A stretch of DNA of 64,000 nucleotides from Chrysomallon squamiferum (GCA_012295275.1 CM022671.1:12331678-12395677), one strand, 5' to 3'. Positions 1 to 41,800 are shown, counted from the first letter of the stretch. Numbers and translations: made by a program. The notes: generated by a model from the letters alone, not told the origin.

Positions 1-325
1 CAAAATTAAGTTCCTAAATACTTTGCCAAAAAATTAGCAAAGAACAGAATATTTGTTATAATTCAATGTGTATTATTGTGTAACACAATTAATCTGTTTA
101 TGGACCAGTAACTGAGGTTTTCACTTTTATCTGAATGAAATTCGTAAGGCTTATTAGAATTATTATATAATCCATCTCGTAATACCAATTTAACTGGAAC
201 ATTTTAACAAATTTTGACTGTATATACCTGCACATTAAGCTACAAATTAGTTCTCCATCTTTTTTCAGCTAAAACTGTAGTGAAGTAAAGAAATAAAATA
301 TAGATAATAATTAAGGCATTTTCAC

Positions 326-418
326 CTGTTTCTGTCATTCTGGCTTAAGACATAACAGATAAAATCAATTCGAGGAAGCATATCACAGTTATCTTCAGGA
401 AACTCTGTAATAATCTGA
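326..418 (-). CDS. Internal exon of an unidentified gene (partial)
   Basis: On the minus strand a pyrimidine-rich acceptor ending TTTTTTTGTAG is followed by 93 nt open in one frame and a GTGAAA donor. The exon has phase 2 at both ends: one base completes a codon, then 30 codons, then two bases. The peptide begins QIITEFPEDNCDM and continues LPRIDFICYVLSQND. It joins in frame to the exon ending at 1031, which also ends in phase 2. I do not recognise the protein family. The gene would continue off the left edge; a possible very short last exon near 281 would add a few residues and a stop, but I cannot support it well. Confidence 0.5.
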
Positions 419-1030
419 CTACAAAAAAAAGATAATTTATGTTGTTTTAAATAAATTTGAATAAATTTATTAATGTCTTAAAAACAAATAATTTAAGGTG
501 ATAATAAAAAGAACAATATGAACAAAAATAAAATGAACATATATGCAAACATACTAAGAAGCATTGTAAAAACCTAAAAACTAATAAATTGATTGACCCA
601 AGAAACCTGAACATTGTAATTTGTAGTTATTTTATAGTAAAATAATGAAAACATTACTTATAATGATAAATAAAACCATAAAGCTTCTTGTCAGAGATCT
701 GACATAAAGTTAATATTTAGAGTAAAATACATATTTTTGATGTTCAAATTCAGAGAGAAAGTTCTAGCCAAGGACTCAAATGTTTACTGAATACTTTTCC
801 TAGTTACTCTTTTAAAAAATATATATTTTTATATTTTATATAAATATATATATTTTTATTTTATTTTATATTCGTTCTTTGCCTATATTTATTGCTTTTA
901 AAGTTATATACTACTATGTATTTATGAGGCTACTATATGTTATTAATTCAGTCATAACAAAACATAACATTTAGAATACTGAATATATTATTTCATATGT
1001 TAATATCCATCATTTTAATTAATTCCATAC

Positions 1031-1288
1031 CTTAAATAATAATGGCATTCAAAAATCGAATATGTTTGAGGTAAATCCTGGACCCTATGAGGAATTAATG
1101 GAAATGAAGGTGAATGTTTGATTTCGTTTTCTGCCTTTCTTTCTAATGCTGTTTCAAATATTAGTTCTATCATGCATTTAGTCTCTAGATGGATATATAT
1201 TTCTATACCAGTTCACCGTAAATAATTCTGCAAGGTTGGCTACTGACAATCCCAAACTGTGTTTGCCAAGTCCCTCAGCTCCAAGTAT
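1031..1288 (-). CDS. Exon of an unidentified gene with an apparent one-base frameshift
   Basis: Minus strand: acceptor ACTTTTAG, 258 nt, donor AG/GTATGG. The first part is open in one frame (ILGAEGLGKHSLGLSVANL, then AELFTVNWYRN) and hits TAA at 1178-1180. The second part is open only in the next frame over (HLETKCMIELIFETALERKA, later FPLIPHRVQDLPQTYSIFE) and hits TGA at 1213-1215 if read upstream. The switch must therefore fall within 1178-1213, which includes an ATATATAT run. With one base removed the exon is 257 nt, phase 0 to phase 2, which matches the phase of the exon at 326-418. Either the assembly has an indel, or the gene is broken. Family unknown. Confidence 0.45.
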
Positions 1289-1434
1289 CTAAAAGTAAGA
1301 AATAATGCTAAATTAAATATACATAACTGAAAACAAAAAGCCTTTGCATTGTAGTGAAATGAAATTACATAAAATTGCATTAAAAATAAACAAAAGTATT
1401 CTTAATTTATTAATACAGCTGTAAAAATAAGATT

Positions 1435-1762
1435 CTATCATTTATTGTATCATTTATTTTTAAAATATATTGATTTTCATTCATGATTGCCAAAAATGGC
1501 TGATATTTTATATAGTTTTGACAGTATGAAGTTAAGAAAAATAATCATAACTTTTCCAGTGACAAATATGAATAACTGAATGTTTGTATTCAAAACTCTA
1601 TCATTTATTGTATCATTTATTTTTAAAATATATTGATTTTCATTCATGATTGCCAGAAATGGCTGATATTTTATATAGTTTTGACAGTATGAAGTTAAGA
1701 AAAATAATCATAACTTTTCCAGTGACAAATATGAATAACTGAATGTTTGTATTCAAAACTCT
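1435..1762. repeat. 163-bp tandem duplication
   Basis: The stretch beginning CTATCATTTATTGTATCATT at 1435 starts again at 1598 and runs to about 1762. I see one clear mismatch (CAAAAATGGC versus CAGAAATGGC). It is a recent two-copy direct duplication in non-coding DNA. Confidence 0.85.
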
Positions 1763-2490
1763 CAAATATTGTATTCTGTTACTGTATTAACCATAACTTA
1801 TTTATTTTTTCTTAGATACTCAAGAACCTAGTTTGCCAGTGCCGTCTATTTCGGAATTGAAAGTTGTCAAGTGTTTTGTCCAGTCGTTTTTGATTTTATT
1901 TTTAAAGGATGGATGTTCTGATAATTTGTATTTATTTTATTTTATTTCATTTTATTTTGCATTACAATAATAATAATAATACTATAAAAATACGAAAATC
2001 TTTAGGCGTACTTCTAAACGTTGCTAAAACTATAATAATTCACACACCTTAAACCCGGGTAACTGCTTTTTAAACATGAGAGTTCTCTAACTACTTATTA
2101 ATGTCCTTAAATGGACACAATTACTAAATTATAAGTTCGGAACTTAGTAAGATTACAATCGGAGGATTACAATCGCAAACAGATGATCATGAGAACGATA
2201 GATATTTCAATTTAATTAAAATATTATGTAATTGGCAATCATGCTACATTCTTTAACATTGCTAATATTAATTTATTAGCTTACAAGAATGGTTACTTCA
2301 TTTCTGTTTGGAACCTTATCGAATGGAACAATAATAGATGTCATTGTAAGCTACGATACGTAATTCAGATTATTATTTTTCTATACTATAACAACAATCA
2401 TTTGTTTAATTCGCGCTGAATTTATGATTACAGTTATCTGCCTCGGTTTGATAAAAAACACAAATGTTCTGAAATGAAGAGGCACTGGCT

Positions 2491-2745
2491 ACAGAACCGG
2501 CAGCCGTATTCAAAATTTATAGACTTGGGATACATTATTTCTTCCTTGAACGGACTGAATATTCAGCCTTCAGCTGGCGCGATCATTTCTCACGCTATCA
2601 ACATAAAATTATAAATAAAGAAAAAAGAGAAAAGAAAAGAAAAGAAAAGAAAAGAAATTTAGAAATTTAGAAATGTACTGCGCATGTGCACATATGTTTA
2701 CTCAGCTTTAGTGAATAAAATCGGTATACGGCTGCCGTACCTGTA
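2491..2745. mobile_element. MITE-like element with inverted ends
   Basis: The left end contains CTACAGAACCGGCAGCCGTA. The right end, read on the minus strand, contains CTACAGGTACGGCAGCCGTA followed by a similar AT-rich tail. The roughly 30-bp imperfect terminal inverted repeats enclose about 190 bp without coding capacity. Superfamily and target-site duplication were not determined. Confidence 0.45.
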
Positions 2746-2956
2746 GACAGAACGAAATATAAACTATGTTACGGCTTGAAATTGTCTCCGATCATATATC
2801 CTGTCCCGGAACCCACCCCTGGCGAACCCAGAGATCGGATCCGAGATAGGCGTGCCTGAAGCTTGAATTGAACGTGGGAACGTAAAAAGAGTTTCCATCC
2901 ACCCATCCGATCACAGATGGCCATTGCGCTTTCGACAAATCCGATGTCGATTTGTT

Positions 2957-2989
<33 letters not shown>

Positions 2990-3726
2990 ATACAAATTCA
3001 ATACTTATTTATATATGCATACATGTATATTACACATTCAGTCATTCGATTATTTTATCAAATATTAATAAGAGAAACATTTGGAACGGGAGGAAGAAAT
3101 CCACATTACGGATTTATTTTATTTTTTTAAATTTGTTTTTAATTTTTATTTTTTTACGAGTTATGTTACATTTAATTTTTAAAATAAGCCATAATGGCAG
3201 AATACAATAAATTATTGTAAAGAAAGTTATTTTCAATTAATAAAATTAAGTTGATTAGACAATAAAATTTACCGTCAGTTTACGATGATCGTATGCAGTA
3301 CAATACTAAGTATTAATGTAAGTGATCATGATCATTATTTAGTCAGCCTTCTGTGTATATATATATTAATTAGTGTTCAAATTATTTTTTAAATTACATT
3401 TAAGAATTGTTTCTAGGGCAGTTATACTATACTCTACTATACTATACTATAATAAATATATGACATATGTAATTAGTAAATTCACTCATTTGAACGTAAT
3501 TTGTATTGTACACTTTGCTGTTAAACAATAAAAATGCATATATATTTTCAAGATTTTTTAAACCAGTTGGTATAATTAAAAAAAAGAAAAATGAAAGAAA
3601 AAAGTATTAGAAAAAGAAGGCTACACAAAGTCTGAATCCGACACTGTAAATAAATATAATATGTACAGTATCTTGTGAATCAATTACAATTTGTTTAAAT
3701 CTACAAGTAATTTAATGACTTGGTTC

Positions 3727-3730
<4 letters not shown>

Positions 3731-3780
<50 letters not shown>
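3731..3780. repeat. (CA)n microsatellite
   Basis: Continuous CA dinucleotides with one AA interruption. Confidence 0.9.
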
Positions 3781-3781
<1 letters not shown>

Positions 3782-4369
3782 TGTTGTATTGTCAAATTAA
3801 TCGATTGATCAAAACTGCCGCCAGATTAGACCATTTTGAAAATCATATTTTATATTTTGTGCGATAAGACACTAAAGAGTAAATAAAAGTTAATTATGAG
3901 TATTTTAACAGACTGGGTGAGATGTATTGGGAACGTGGTTCATCGTAATACGCTTACGTAGTATATGTTGACACCATGTTGATTTTGTTTGTTTAAAATG
4001 ATCATTCAAAATCGATCATTTTCTTTTTCTTTATGAGCACATTCGCTTCAGTCTTTATTTTCACATTTTGTATCTTAATTTTGTGTTGTTTTTCTTTTAC
4101 TTCTTCTTTTCTTTTTTTAAATTGTTTATCTAAAAAGACTTCATACAGGCTTAAAGTGTGCAAAATTTTATGAATGTAAGGTTAATATTAAAAAACCCAC
4201 AAATAAACAAAAAACACACACACACACACACACACACACAAAACAACAACATTAAGAAAAAAGATAAAATAAACAACATTTAATTCACTAAATTAACCTG
4301 GTAAAGATTATGACGATTAGCATAAAATTTAAAAATCGCTTTTATTTCAGTACTTCCTTCATTTATGAT

Positions 4370-4745
4370 ATGGTTACTAGTAAGGTTATGGCTGGGGTTT
4401 GAGTTAGGGTTACTCTTGGAGTCAAGGTGGGAGTTACATTTAGGTTAGGATCAGCATTAGTGTTAAGATTATTTTTAGTGTTAGATTTAGGATTAGGGTT
4501 AGGGTTAGTGTTTGTGCTAGAGTTAATTTCAATACTTAATTTTTTCATAGCATAACTGTTAATGTTATGGCTAGTTTCGGGCTTGCATAGCATTATTATA
4601 TTTGGATTATGGTAAAGTTGGGTCCAACCCTAACCGTAACACTATCCCATAACCTTAATTATTATAATATGGGTTATGAATATGGCTACAGTTACGGCTA
4701 TAGTTAGGATTAGATTAGGGTTAGCATCGGGGTTAGGTATAGATT
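4370..4745. repeat. Degenerate interstitial telomere-like repeat
   Basis: Many scattered TTAGGGTTAGGG-like units on the plus strand (for example GGATTAGGGTTAGGGTTAG around 4490), with complementary CCCTAACC near 4626. TTAGGG is the common animal telomere unit; this is a decayed internal tract. Confidence 0.6.
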
Positions 4746-6045
4746 CAGTTACCTAGATATGTTTTAGTAAACGTTTGTTGAAGTTCAGGAAGTTTTGTAG
4801 ATGGATCACAAAAGTATAAAAGGACAGACAATTTTCACAACAATGACTTGATCCTTTACACACACGCCCAGACAATTTTCACAACAGCTTGCTCTGATTA
4901 GCACGTTAATTTTTTTCAAGGTTCAAGGTTTAAGGTAAAGGATCGGGAGTCTTGGAGAAGGATCAGGAGTTTAAAAATTTAAGAACACTGTTGTAATTTT
5001 ACAACAGAAAACCAACTCAGTAGCCTGGTATAAAATATTTATTTCTGTTTAAGTAATTCTTTAGTATACATGCAAGAACACGTTTAAAAACTGTCATGAA
5101 AAATGATATCTCTCAACTACATTCATGTACTTTTTAAACAATAATTACTAATATGATTTTATTATTAATTAATTATTTTTTATAAATGTTGGAAATCGAA
5201 GTGGCCGAGGAACTTTCCAATTAATTCTCAAAAAACACAATTCTTTTAATGCAATAGTATTGTGTTTAAATCATCAAACCAATTCCTGTTCTAATTACAA
5301 AATTTAACTGTTTTTATTAAGATTGCTTTTGACAATTTTGAATAAAAATGTAACTAAATAGAATCCATTCTTATTAACATTTAATTAAACGTTTTCATTG
5401 TTATTAGAATAATCAAATACTGATTTTGTAGTTGTCAGTAATTTAAAATTTCTGTTCTTATGAAAACAGTAATTAAATGGTTGTGAATAAGGTAAGACAT
5501 TTTTATTTTTATATTTTTTTAATTTCACGTCAACAGAATTAATAATTAATATTATTAATGAATTATTATTTATGAATAATCGAACTAAACCGTTTCTCTT
5601 ACGATTGATTAATAACAATAAGCTTGCAAATATTTAAGCCAAATATGTTGTATTCTTCTTAACAGAATAAAATATTGAAGGACGTGATAAATGGAATATT
5701 TTACAGCTGAACAAAACGCACATTACTGCTAATAACATTAATATACTAGTATATGAAATTTCTGAGCAATTAAAAAACGGTTAAAATATATATATATATA
5801 TATGTACAGATCGTTAGGCTTCATTTTTGTTTTGTTACTATGATAAATAATTACTTTTGTTTAATAAAAGAATAAGTAAAATCCATTTCGCACATCAGTT
5901 GCAGCTGTCATATCCATTTCTTTTTTCCACTGAAGTCAAGCTGCCTGAACACACTTTCTTCTGACATAACTTTTTGTTAACACAAGCAGTCATTATCGTA
6001 CGCAATATATATATTTTACTGTTTAAGTACTTTAAGCGAAAAGTT

Positions 6046-6076
<31 letters not shown>

Positions 6077-6152
6077 TGAAGAGAAAAAAAAATGAAGAAA
6101 AAGTGCGAGAAACAACGGATTACAAGACAATAAAAATACAACATGACCATCA

Positions 6153-6164
6153 ATAATAGTAGTA

Positions 6165-6211
<47 letters not shown>
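6153..6211. repeat. (TAA)n microsatellite
   Basis: AGTAGTAATAATAAT-type trinucleotide array. Confidence 0.9.
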
Positions 6212-6212
<1 letters not shown>

Positions 6213-6636
6213 TTAAGAACCATCTACCAACCCAACCACCTAGACAACCATACTATAATTAATGGAATCAAGCCTAATAAAATAAAATAAATCTACATTA
6301 AAATATAAAATTAAAAAAGCAATGTTTCATGAAAGAGGTTATTAGAAAAAAAAAGAAAAAAAGACAGTACATCCAACCAAAATATAACAATAAATAATTA
6401 TTAAAAAAAAAAAATAATAATAATAAAAATTAAAAAAAGAAAAACGACGAAGATGACGGCAAAAATAATTAAAAAAAAAGTCTATTTTGAATAATCTTCC
6501 ATTATTTTTCACATCTAGATTTTCTTTCTCCACTCAAAACATTCACTGATGTTGAGCCATTAAGTCAGAAATTAAATCTAGGTGTACTGTCATGAAAATG
6601 AACAAACGGGGTGTATGCATTAACGGTTAATAATTA

Positions 6637-34772
<28,136 letters not shown>

Positions 34773-34808
34773 AATTCTTCTTCTGCTAATTTTCCCCTCC
34801 GTTTCCAC

Positions 34809-34930
34809 TAAGAGTATTGAAGGTTTTCTTAGACTTACAGCGCGTACAGACTCTGCGGGGCGTGGTTATTGTAACAGAAAGACCGCCCTTCAGTCACGTG
34901 ACGCGTGTGTTTACCATTCATTATTTCACT
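34809..34930 (-). promoter_or_regulatory. Probable carbonic anhydrase promoter / 5' UTR region
   Basis: Directly upstream of the start codon is the most CpG-dense stretch of this neighbourhood. It includes a GC/CACCC-box-like CCACGCCCCGC (minus strand, 34855-34865), GGGCGG near 34883 and an E-box CACGTG at 34895-34900. No TATA box is evident. Transcription start unknown. Confidence 0.4.
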
Positions 34931-35214
34931 AAAGCACTACCAATCACGTTTTAGTCTATCTGCTTACAAGATCTCTAAAGACTGGGTATCTTTCTGACTA
35001 ACAGTGTTTATATTAACGAAGTTTGGGGGGTTTGTTTCTTATTTTATTTGCTGCATGCATGAAGCTATATTCAGAATAAAAACTTCAATATTTCTTTCTT
35101 CTTTTTTTTTCTTTCTAGGGTTTCTTTCCCTGTTGGATATCATGTATTATCATGTAAAGTAAAGATATAATTATTTTCTTTTTCTGTGCGTCTAGCAGAT
35201 ACCCAATCTTTCAA

Positions 35215-35330
35215 TTATGTACTCGGTTACAAAACGTCTGCCTAGCACATACTGGGAACAAATCCCGGTAATGACTTTCTCGTTGTGAGCCTGTAGGACG
35301 CTGACACTGGCTTGAAATACCCGGATAAAG
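35215..35330 (+). mobile_element. Possible tRNA-derived SINE fragment
   Basis: CTCGGTTACAAAACGTCTGC followed about 20 bp later by GGGAACAAATCCCGGTAAT looks like an anticodon arm and T-arm/B-box. A convincing A box and a poly-A or simple-repeat tail are not clear, so this is tentative. Confidence 0.25.
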
Positions 35331-36668
35331 TGTTTGAACCGTCACTGGATTACAGAGATTTCAAAAAGTTCACTAGCTCACTATCTTAGAGGAGATGGAA
35401 TGAATTTTGCTTCATTATTAAAAACATCTAAAATACGTTTAGAGTGCACAAGCTCAGCTAGTCTGTCATGTGATTTTGACCAGGTAGAAAATGGAACGAA
35501 AGCACGCTAAAGGTGAAAAGCTCAGTGTCCCTACCGTCTTGTTATTCTATTAGAAATTATTGAACAAAAAAGTTTATATTAATTAAAAAAACAACAAAAC
35601 AACAACAACCAAAAAAAAAAAAAAAAAAAAAACAACAACACATAATTACTTGAAAAGTTTTCCTTCTGAATATAAGTAACTGTACACGTGAGTCAGTTTT
35701 ACGTGCACATCAAACAGCCCATCTGACTGTTTACACATATGCAGAGAATTACATTTTCTATCTGAAGTTAATTTAAATTTATGAAATGCCTGATTTAGTT
35801 AAATTATCACATCCTGCCCGTTTAAAAAAATAATAATAACAAAATTAAAAAATTAAAAGTAATAAAAAATAAACTTTTTTCCTTATTCAAATACTGACAC
35901 AAAGCATCAACTACTGTAATAACATCGATAACAGCAAAAACAACACCAGCAGCAACAGTATTAATAACGATGATGATAATAATAAGAAATAAAAAACAAA
36001 GTAGAATGTTGAAAATTATTATTAAGAATAGTTACGAATTTAAATATTATTATCCTTTATCCTTTAACTTAATCTAATAATAATATCATTATTGTTACAA
36101 GTTCTATATTTTACTTTAGAAGGATAATAACAGTTTAAACACTTAAGAACAAAGACAATAAAATATATATATATCTAAAATAAAAATTTTTATAAAGAAG
36201 TAATTAAATGTACAAAAACACTAGATTTGTTGTCATAAATAGTTTCCAGTGCTTGCTGAAATAAGAAACGTACGGAGAAATAGGAAGAAGGTTTTTTTTT
36301 TAGGTTTTTTTTTTTAGTCTGAACAGTTCCTCAGAGAGTTGTCTCCACTTGTTAAAATGAGGGGGGATTAATAAAAGTGAAAAAGAAAAACGAAAAGAAA
36401 AGAAGTTATATAATTTTTATTGATTTTAACTTTTCTTTATGAATGCGACTAAGCAGCTCATGTTTAGGCGTCTGTTCATGCACACGCGAATGTTTGCGTG
36501 AAAATGAAATAATTTTTTAGAGGATTTATAAAATTAAAAATTTAAAACAGACTGAAAACTACAAAAGAATTTACGCTGAGAAAAGTCGTTACATAAAGAG
36601 AAATGAAAAGACAACAACGTTTAAGCGAAAATAAATTGCAGCAAAATGTTCTTGATAGTTTTTAGGTT

Positions 36669-36718
36669 TACAGGTTCTGCACAGAGACTGATAAATTATT
36701 AGAGAGAACGACACTTGA

Positions 36719-36788
<70 letters not shown>

Positions 36789-36960
36789 GATCTATATTTT
36801 TTCCATTATTTTATAAGATCGGCAAGCTCATTATATCAGGAACGGATCATGGTGACTGTGTTTAAACAATATACTCATTAGTTACTTTTTTGCTTTGCGT
36901 TTTAATTAATTCCGATTCATGTTTATGTTTTATTATATTGTTACTTAGATTTAGGTTTAT
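36669..36960. repeat. Diverged copy of the 33786-34088 repeat with (GA)n core
   Basis: Same order of motifs as 33786-34088 around a GA array at 36722-36787. It ends within about 10 bp of the SLC13-1 stop codon and would lie in that gene's 3' UTR or just beyond. A minus-strand AATAAA lies at 36929-36934. Confidence 0.7.
36929..36934 (-). terminator. Possible poly(A) signal of SLC13-1
   Basis: AATAAA on the minus strand 34 nt past the TGA stop. In AT-rich sequence such hexamers are common, so support is weak. Confidence 0.3.
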
Positions 36961-36967
36961 AAGTCAG

Positions 36968-37171
36968 TCATAAACTAATACCGGATGTCGTTTTAAGTGA
37001 TAGTTCTTCTAACTGCGTTGTTTGATTCAGAGTGAGTTGTTTCATTTCAGTGTACATGAGCTCAGCCCAGGAAGGAAAACTACCCAGACGAAAATACGCC
37101 GTTCCCCACGTGTTGATAGCCACAGTCACCAGTAACACGTTGACGATATTTAAAACAGCTCCTGTTTTTAT
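36968..37171 (-). CDS. SLC13-1 exon 14 (3' end)
   Basis: Acceptor TCTATCCAG; stop TGA at 36968-36970. It encodes the last membrane segment (TGAVLNIVNVLLVTVAINTW), the conserved NTWGTAYF and a hydrophilic tail with sequon NQT. Confidence 0.92.
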   Translation of the reverse strand: MKTGAVLNIVNVLLVTVAINTWGTAYFRLGSFPSWAELMYTEMKQLTLNQTTQLEELSLKTTSGISL

Positions 37172-38769
37172 CTGGATAGAAAACGAAAAAGAAATGAGAA
37201 TTTATGGATAAATTCATGGAGTGATATGAGCTATTCACATCCTTCAGTTACCCCAGCATTAATTACTGCAGTTCTATATGAAACTTGAATTTTAAAACTT
37301 GTTTCTGTTTGTTTTCTCTGTCATTGTACGCTATCTGTTTGTGCAGTGATAATGTAGTGAATGAATAATGTGTTATTAACTGTCTGATATTAAAGCATAA
37401 TTTAAAAGAGTTCGGTAATAAATATAAATACAATATATAAACAGTTCTGTCAGTTCTAATTCATATTAACTTTCCTTCATAACTGCAATATAACGATTAG
37501 TAAAGGTATTTTGATTCTGTCTTCATGAAATATCTGACTTAATGTGTATACTAAAAACAATACATTTCTTTTTCTTTTCTCTTTCTTCCTTCCTTTTTTA
37601 CTTTTAGTTTTTTCTCCTTCTTTTCTTTTTTCTTACTTTCTTCTTTAAAAAAAAAAAAAATGTACTTACCATATCGATAACTTTTATGTCACCATACGCA
37701 AAGACGAGCGTGTTTGGAGGAGTAGCAACAGGAAACATGAATGCAAATGATGTTGAGACTGCTGAAGGTAACATGAAGTATAAAGGATGCACTCTCATAG
37801 AGATGGCCTGAAACACACACATATATTGACTATATCGCTCTCACAGTATGAATATTCGATGCTATAGCAATATTAGCATGTCAGATAGAGCTAAAAAAAC
37901 AATTCCATCCATCAGTGTAACATATTTTCTGACACACACACACACACACATAAACGTGATAATGTATTATTACTAAAAGTACTGTATCAACAACAAATAA
38001 AAGTCACTTTAAAATATACTATTGCTGCTACTGCTGCTTCTGCAGTAGCTACTATCATCATTACTACTACTACTACTACCTTTGTTACTATTATTACTAC
38101 TAGTACTATTACTACTTTTAATATTTTCTCCAACAATGTATAATAAAACCAGTGACAGTATTATGTAACTCAAATTCTTACAACATCAGCCAGTATTGGC
38201 ATGAATATGGTCGCTATGACGGTGTTACTAGTTATTTCTGTTGCTAAACACGTGATGGTTACGACAACAAGACCAGCCAACCAGACTGGCAGATTTCCAA
38301 TGATTGACAGCTGCAGTGCCACTGCTCGAGACAAGCCAGATATCTATGAGAACAAAACTCAGTTTTAAATTTAGGTAAACTGGTGAATGATCATGAGTAA
38401 ATTGGTGAATGAGTTCATAAAAAATCAAATAAAAGACTTCCATCAAGTTCTAAATTATGTTTAAGTGATAATTCTGCAGTGTTTGCACATTGCCAACGTG
38501 AATATTTTAGGCATATTTAAGAATTATTTTACAAAAATCTACGATTTAATCATAATAATAATTAAACAAAATAAAAAATAAAATAACAAACAAACAAATA
38601 AACAAATATATAAATAAATAAATAATTTAATTGGCAGTATTATTTTCACCTGACATGCTTCCGCCATTGCATATCCACCACCAATAAGAAAGATAACTCC
38701 CCAAGGAAATGTCCTACTGACCTCTGACCATTGCAGGACACTAGGCGTCTCCACCGGAATACTAGTATC

Positions 38770-38805
<36 letters not shown>

Positions 38806-41800
38806 ACTTCCTAAAGCTGAAAAATACTGATGCGAGGAAAATCAGGCAAAGCCTGACTGTTACTATTAATATAAAATTATTTCTAAACAAATAATCTTCT
38901 TCTCATTATCATAATTTCCATCTTCTTCTTCTTCTTCTTATTGTTTTATTATTACTGTTATTGTTATTATTATTGTTGTTGTTATTATTATTACTTTTGT
39001 TGTTAACATAACTTTATTATATTGCTTGTTTTTTTGTTTTTTAAATCACAATAATGTATAACAGAAAATTCTGGATTCCACCTCTTTTCTGGCGGAAGAA
39101 CCACGTGTTTGGTCGCTTCAGGGGAAACATAAAAAGACTAATGGACATCATAATGGCAGGAACCGAACCAGAAACAAACCTGTGAATCACAGAATAGTGA
39201 ATACTAATCAAACATATCAGTTAATTTAAAAGTTGGATATTATAAATTTAAAAAGAAATAAGCGTCTGTTTAATTTTAATTACAGAAAAAAAAAATTGCT
39301 CACGAATCATGTTAATAAAAACTGTTAAGATTTCTCTTTAGATATCAATGATAAGTTGCACGCATTAATAGATAAAACTACGACTTTGGTCTACGTAGTA
39401 CTTAAATTGCTTCTCTATCATAGTGACACAACTTTACAAAATATTTTAAATATTATTTAACAGTCATTTTATACATAAAACATTACGTATTCTTTACATG
39501 TATCCGGTTCCGTTGACGTGTGCGTGAATGTGTGTGTGGTTGTGTGTGCGAGTGCGTGTCTGTGCGTGCATGTTGCGAATGTATGTTCTATGTAGGTACG
39601 TATACATATATGAGAAAGGGAGAGTGAGAGAGAAAGACCGTTCTGTTTAAGAGAAATATCATTTACGGACATTCAAATATAGTAATTTAAAACTAACCCT
39701 TTGTTAAAAAGATCCGCATAGCCTTTAACGAAACCAGGACTTCGAGTAACCCATAAAATGACTAATAGCAAAAAGTGACACAAAACCACCTTCTCTCCGA
39801 AACTAGAAAATAGTTATTTTGATAGTAAATACATCTTAATAATTAAAATTTCCACCAGGTTAATAAATATTTGTTTATTTCTTTTCTTTTCCTTTCTCTC
39901 CCTGTTTGTTCTTCTTTTTTCTTTCTTTTTTTTTTTTTTTTTTTTTTTAAATTTCCTTTTATTTTATATTATTTTTTCTGACAGGATTAATGTTTAACGT
40001 TTTATATAAAAACAACTGAACCTATCTTTTAGACATTTTGTGTACACAATAGGGTGAATTAACAGTCAACCTATTATCATAAAATGAATATTTCTCTTTG
40101 TTTAAATTAATACAAATATTAAATAGGATTTGAAGCTTTAATAACGATGAATATTAAAATAGGAACAATATTGTAATATATACTACAATTATCACTACAA
40201 CTTCTACTGATGTTGCTGCTATTACTAATACTACTGCTATACTACTACCACTACTACTACTACTACTATTACTATATTTAAAAAACAAACCTAAAACTAC
40301 CCAGTTTATCATATTCTCTTCGAACATACTCAATGGCGTTTTTTTCTGCTTCGCTATCCATTTTCTTGGTTTGGAAAAACGTTTCCCTGAAAAGTTCACA
40401 GTAATGTTTTATGATCAATAAACCTTTTTAGTTATTAACTATACTAATTCTTTATCATTCAATAAAAAGAAAATTAAAATTAAAAAAATTAAAATTACCC
40501 AGTTTCCTAGATTAGTCCTAAACAATCTAATTTCACAAGGTTTAATCTGATTTACAAGAAGAAATCTTGCAAAAACCGCTTCCAAATGCTTCACATTGTG
40601 GTTTAGTCCAAAAAGAAGAGGAATTATTTATTAACACCAAAGCATGTAAATCATCTCGACTGTTAGGCAGTAAAGGAACTATACAAATGACTGATATCTG
40701 TATTAATTCAAATAGAGGTATATGTCACTTACAGATAAAATAATAATTACCTTGGACCAAGAAAAATAATTTGAACCCACAGCCAGACTAGAAAAATGCC
40801 AATAGCTGCCACAGGGACAGAAAATATCATCCATGAAGTGAAAGTAACAACAGAATTTCCTCCTTCAAGTCTGATATAAAAACAATAATTTCATTTCGCT
40901 GTTTTGTACATAGGTTAACTGGTGTGTAAACTTGGACAGTTTAATGATATTTTCTGATATTTGGTTAAGGGCGAATTTATTAAACAAATTAAATTAACAG
41001 TATTTTATTTAATGTACAACAACAGTTTTATTTACCATTTTGTTACAAAACTTCACATAAGAGAATTTAATATAGTTTTTTTTACATTACTGACAAACAC
41101 AACACACTGTATATGTTATTATTAAGAACAGTTACGATTTTAAATGTTATTTGTTTGTGTATGTGTGTTTACATTTACAAACACATACACGCATACGCAC
41201 ACATGGACACACACAAATATAGATAGAATTCTCTCAATGAAATTAATCAAAATCATCAGTAACGTACTTATCTGCATAACCTTTGGCCACCATGTTTGGT
41301 CCTGTACCTGTCAGAGTCCCGATACCTCCACAGTTCGCAGAATAACAGACACACAGACACACAGCCTTTAACATATTTTTTGATTCTTGATTTAATTTTG
41401 AAAAATCTACTTCATCGTTGTCAACGTTGTTCTTTTCACAATCAGTATTAACATTCGTTATTCCATATTTCGGCATACCACTGAAACTATAACCATATAA
41501 TTTATAAAAAAATATGCTGAATATAAATTTAAAAACATAAATGTAAGTTAAAACATGAATAAATTAAAACGGTTAAAAAACTGTTTTGTCACAAACTTTT
41601 TAAAATTGCTACTATGCGATTGCTGCTACAACAAAAGCAACTAGTACTACTATTAATTTACTGTTATATTACTAATACTACTAACACCATTACTAATACT
41701 AATACCACCAAAGTCTAATTTTCTTATTAAAAAATATAAAATTACTACCACTACCACAGTTTCTACTTTTGCTAATACTTCTACTGTTATTATTATTCAT

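Larger units (their letters stand above)
1289..6636. other. Intergenic or intronic stretch without recognised genes
   Basis: No exon could be supported here. It holds a 163-bp tandem duplication (1435-1762), a MITE-like inverted-repeat element (2491-2745), CA arrays (3731-3780, 4218-4240), degenerate telomere-like repeats (4370-4745), a TAA array (6153-6211) and AT-rich filler. A short plus-strand open stretch after a TTTTTCTTAG acceptor at about 1818 has no recognisable product. Confidence 0.5.
34931..36967. other. Intergenic region between carbonic anhydrase and SLC13-1
   Basis: No gene recognised. Contains a possible tRNA-derived SINE fragment (about 35215-35330, with GGGAACAAATCCCGGT resembling a B box), poly-A runs, and the GA-array repeat copy at 36669-36960 that reaches the SLC13-1 stop codon region. 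Confidence 0.5.

Noticed and set aside
34773-34808. Extended carbonic anhydrase N-terminus beginning at a GTG
   Set aside because: GTG is not a normal initiator in animal nuclear genes, and the downstream ATG gives a textbook signal peptide.
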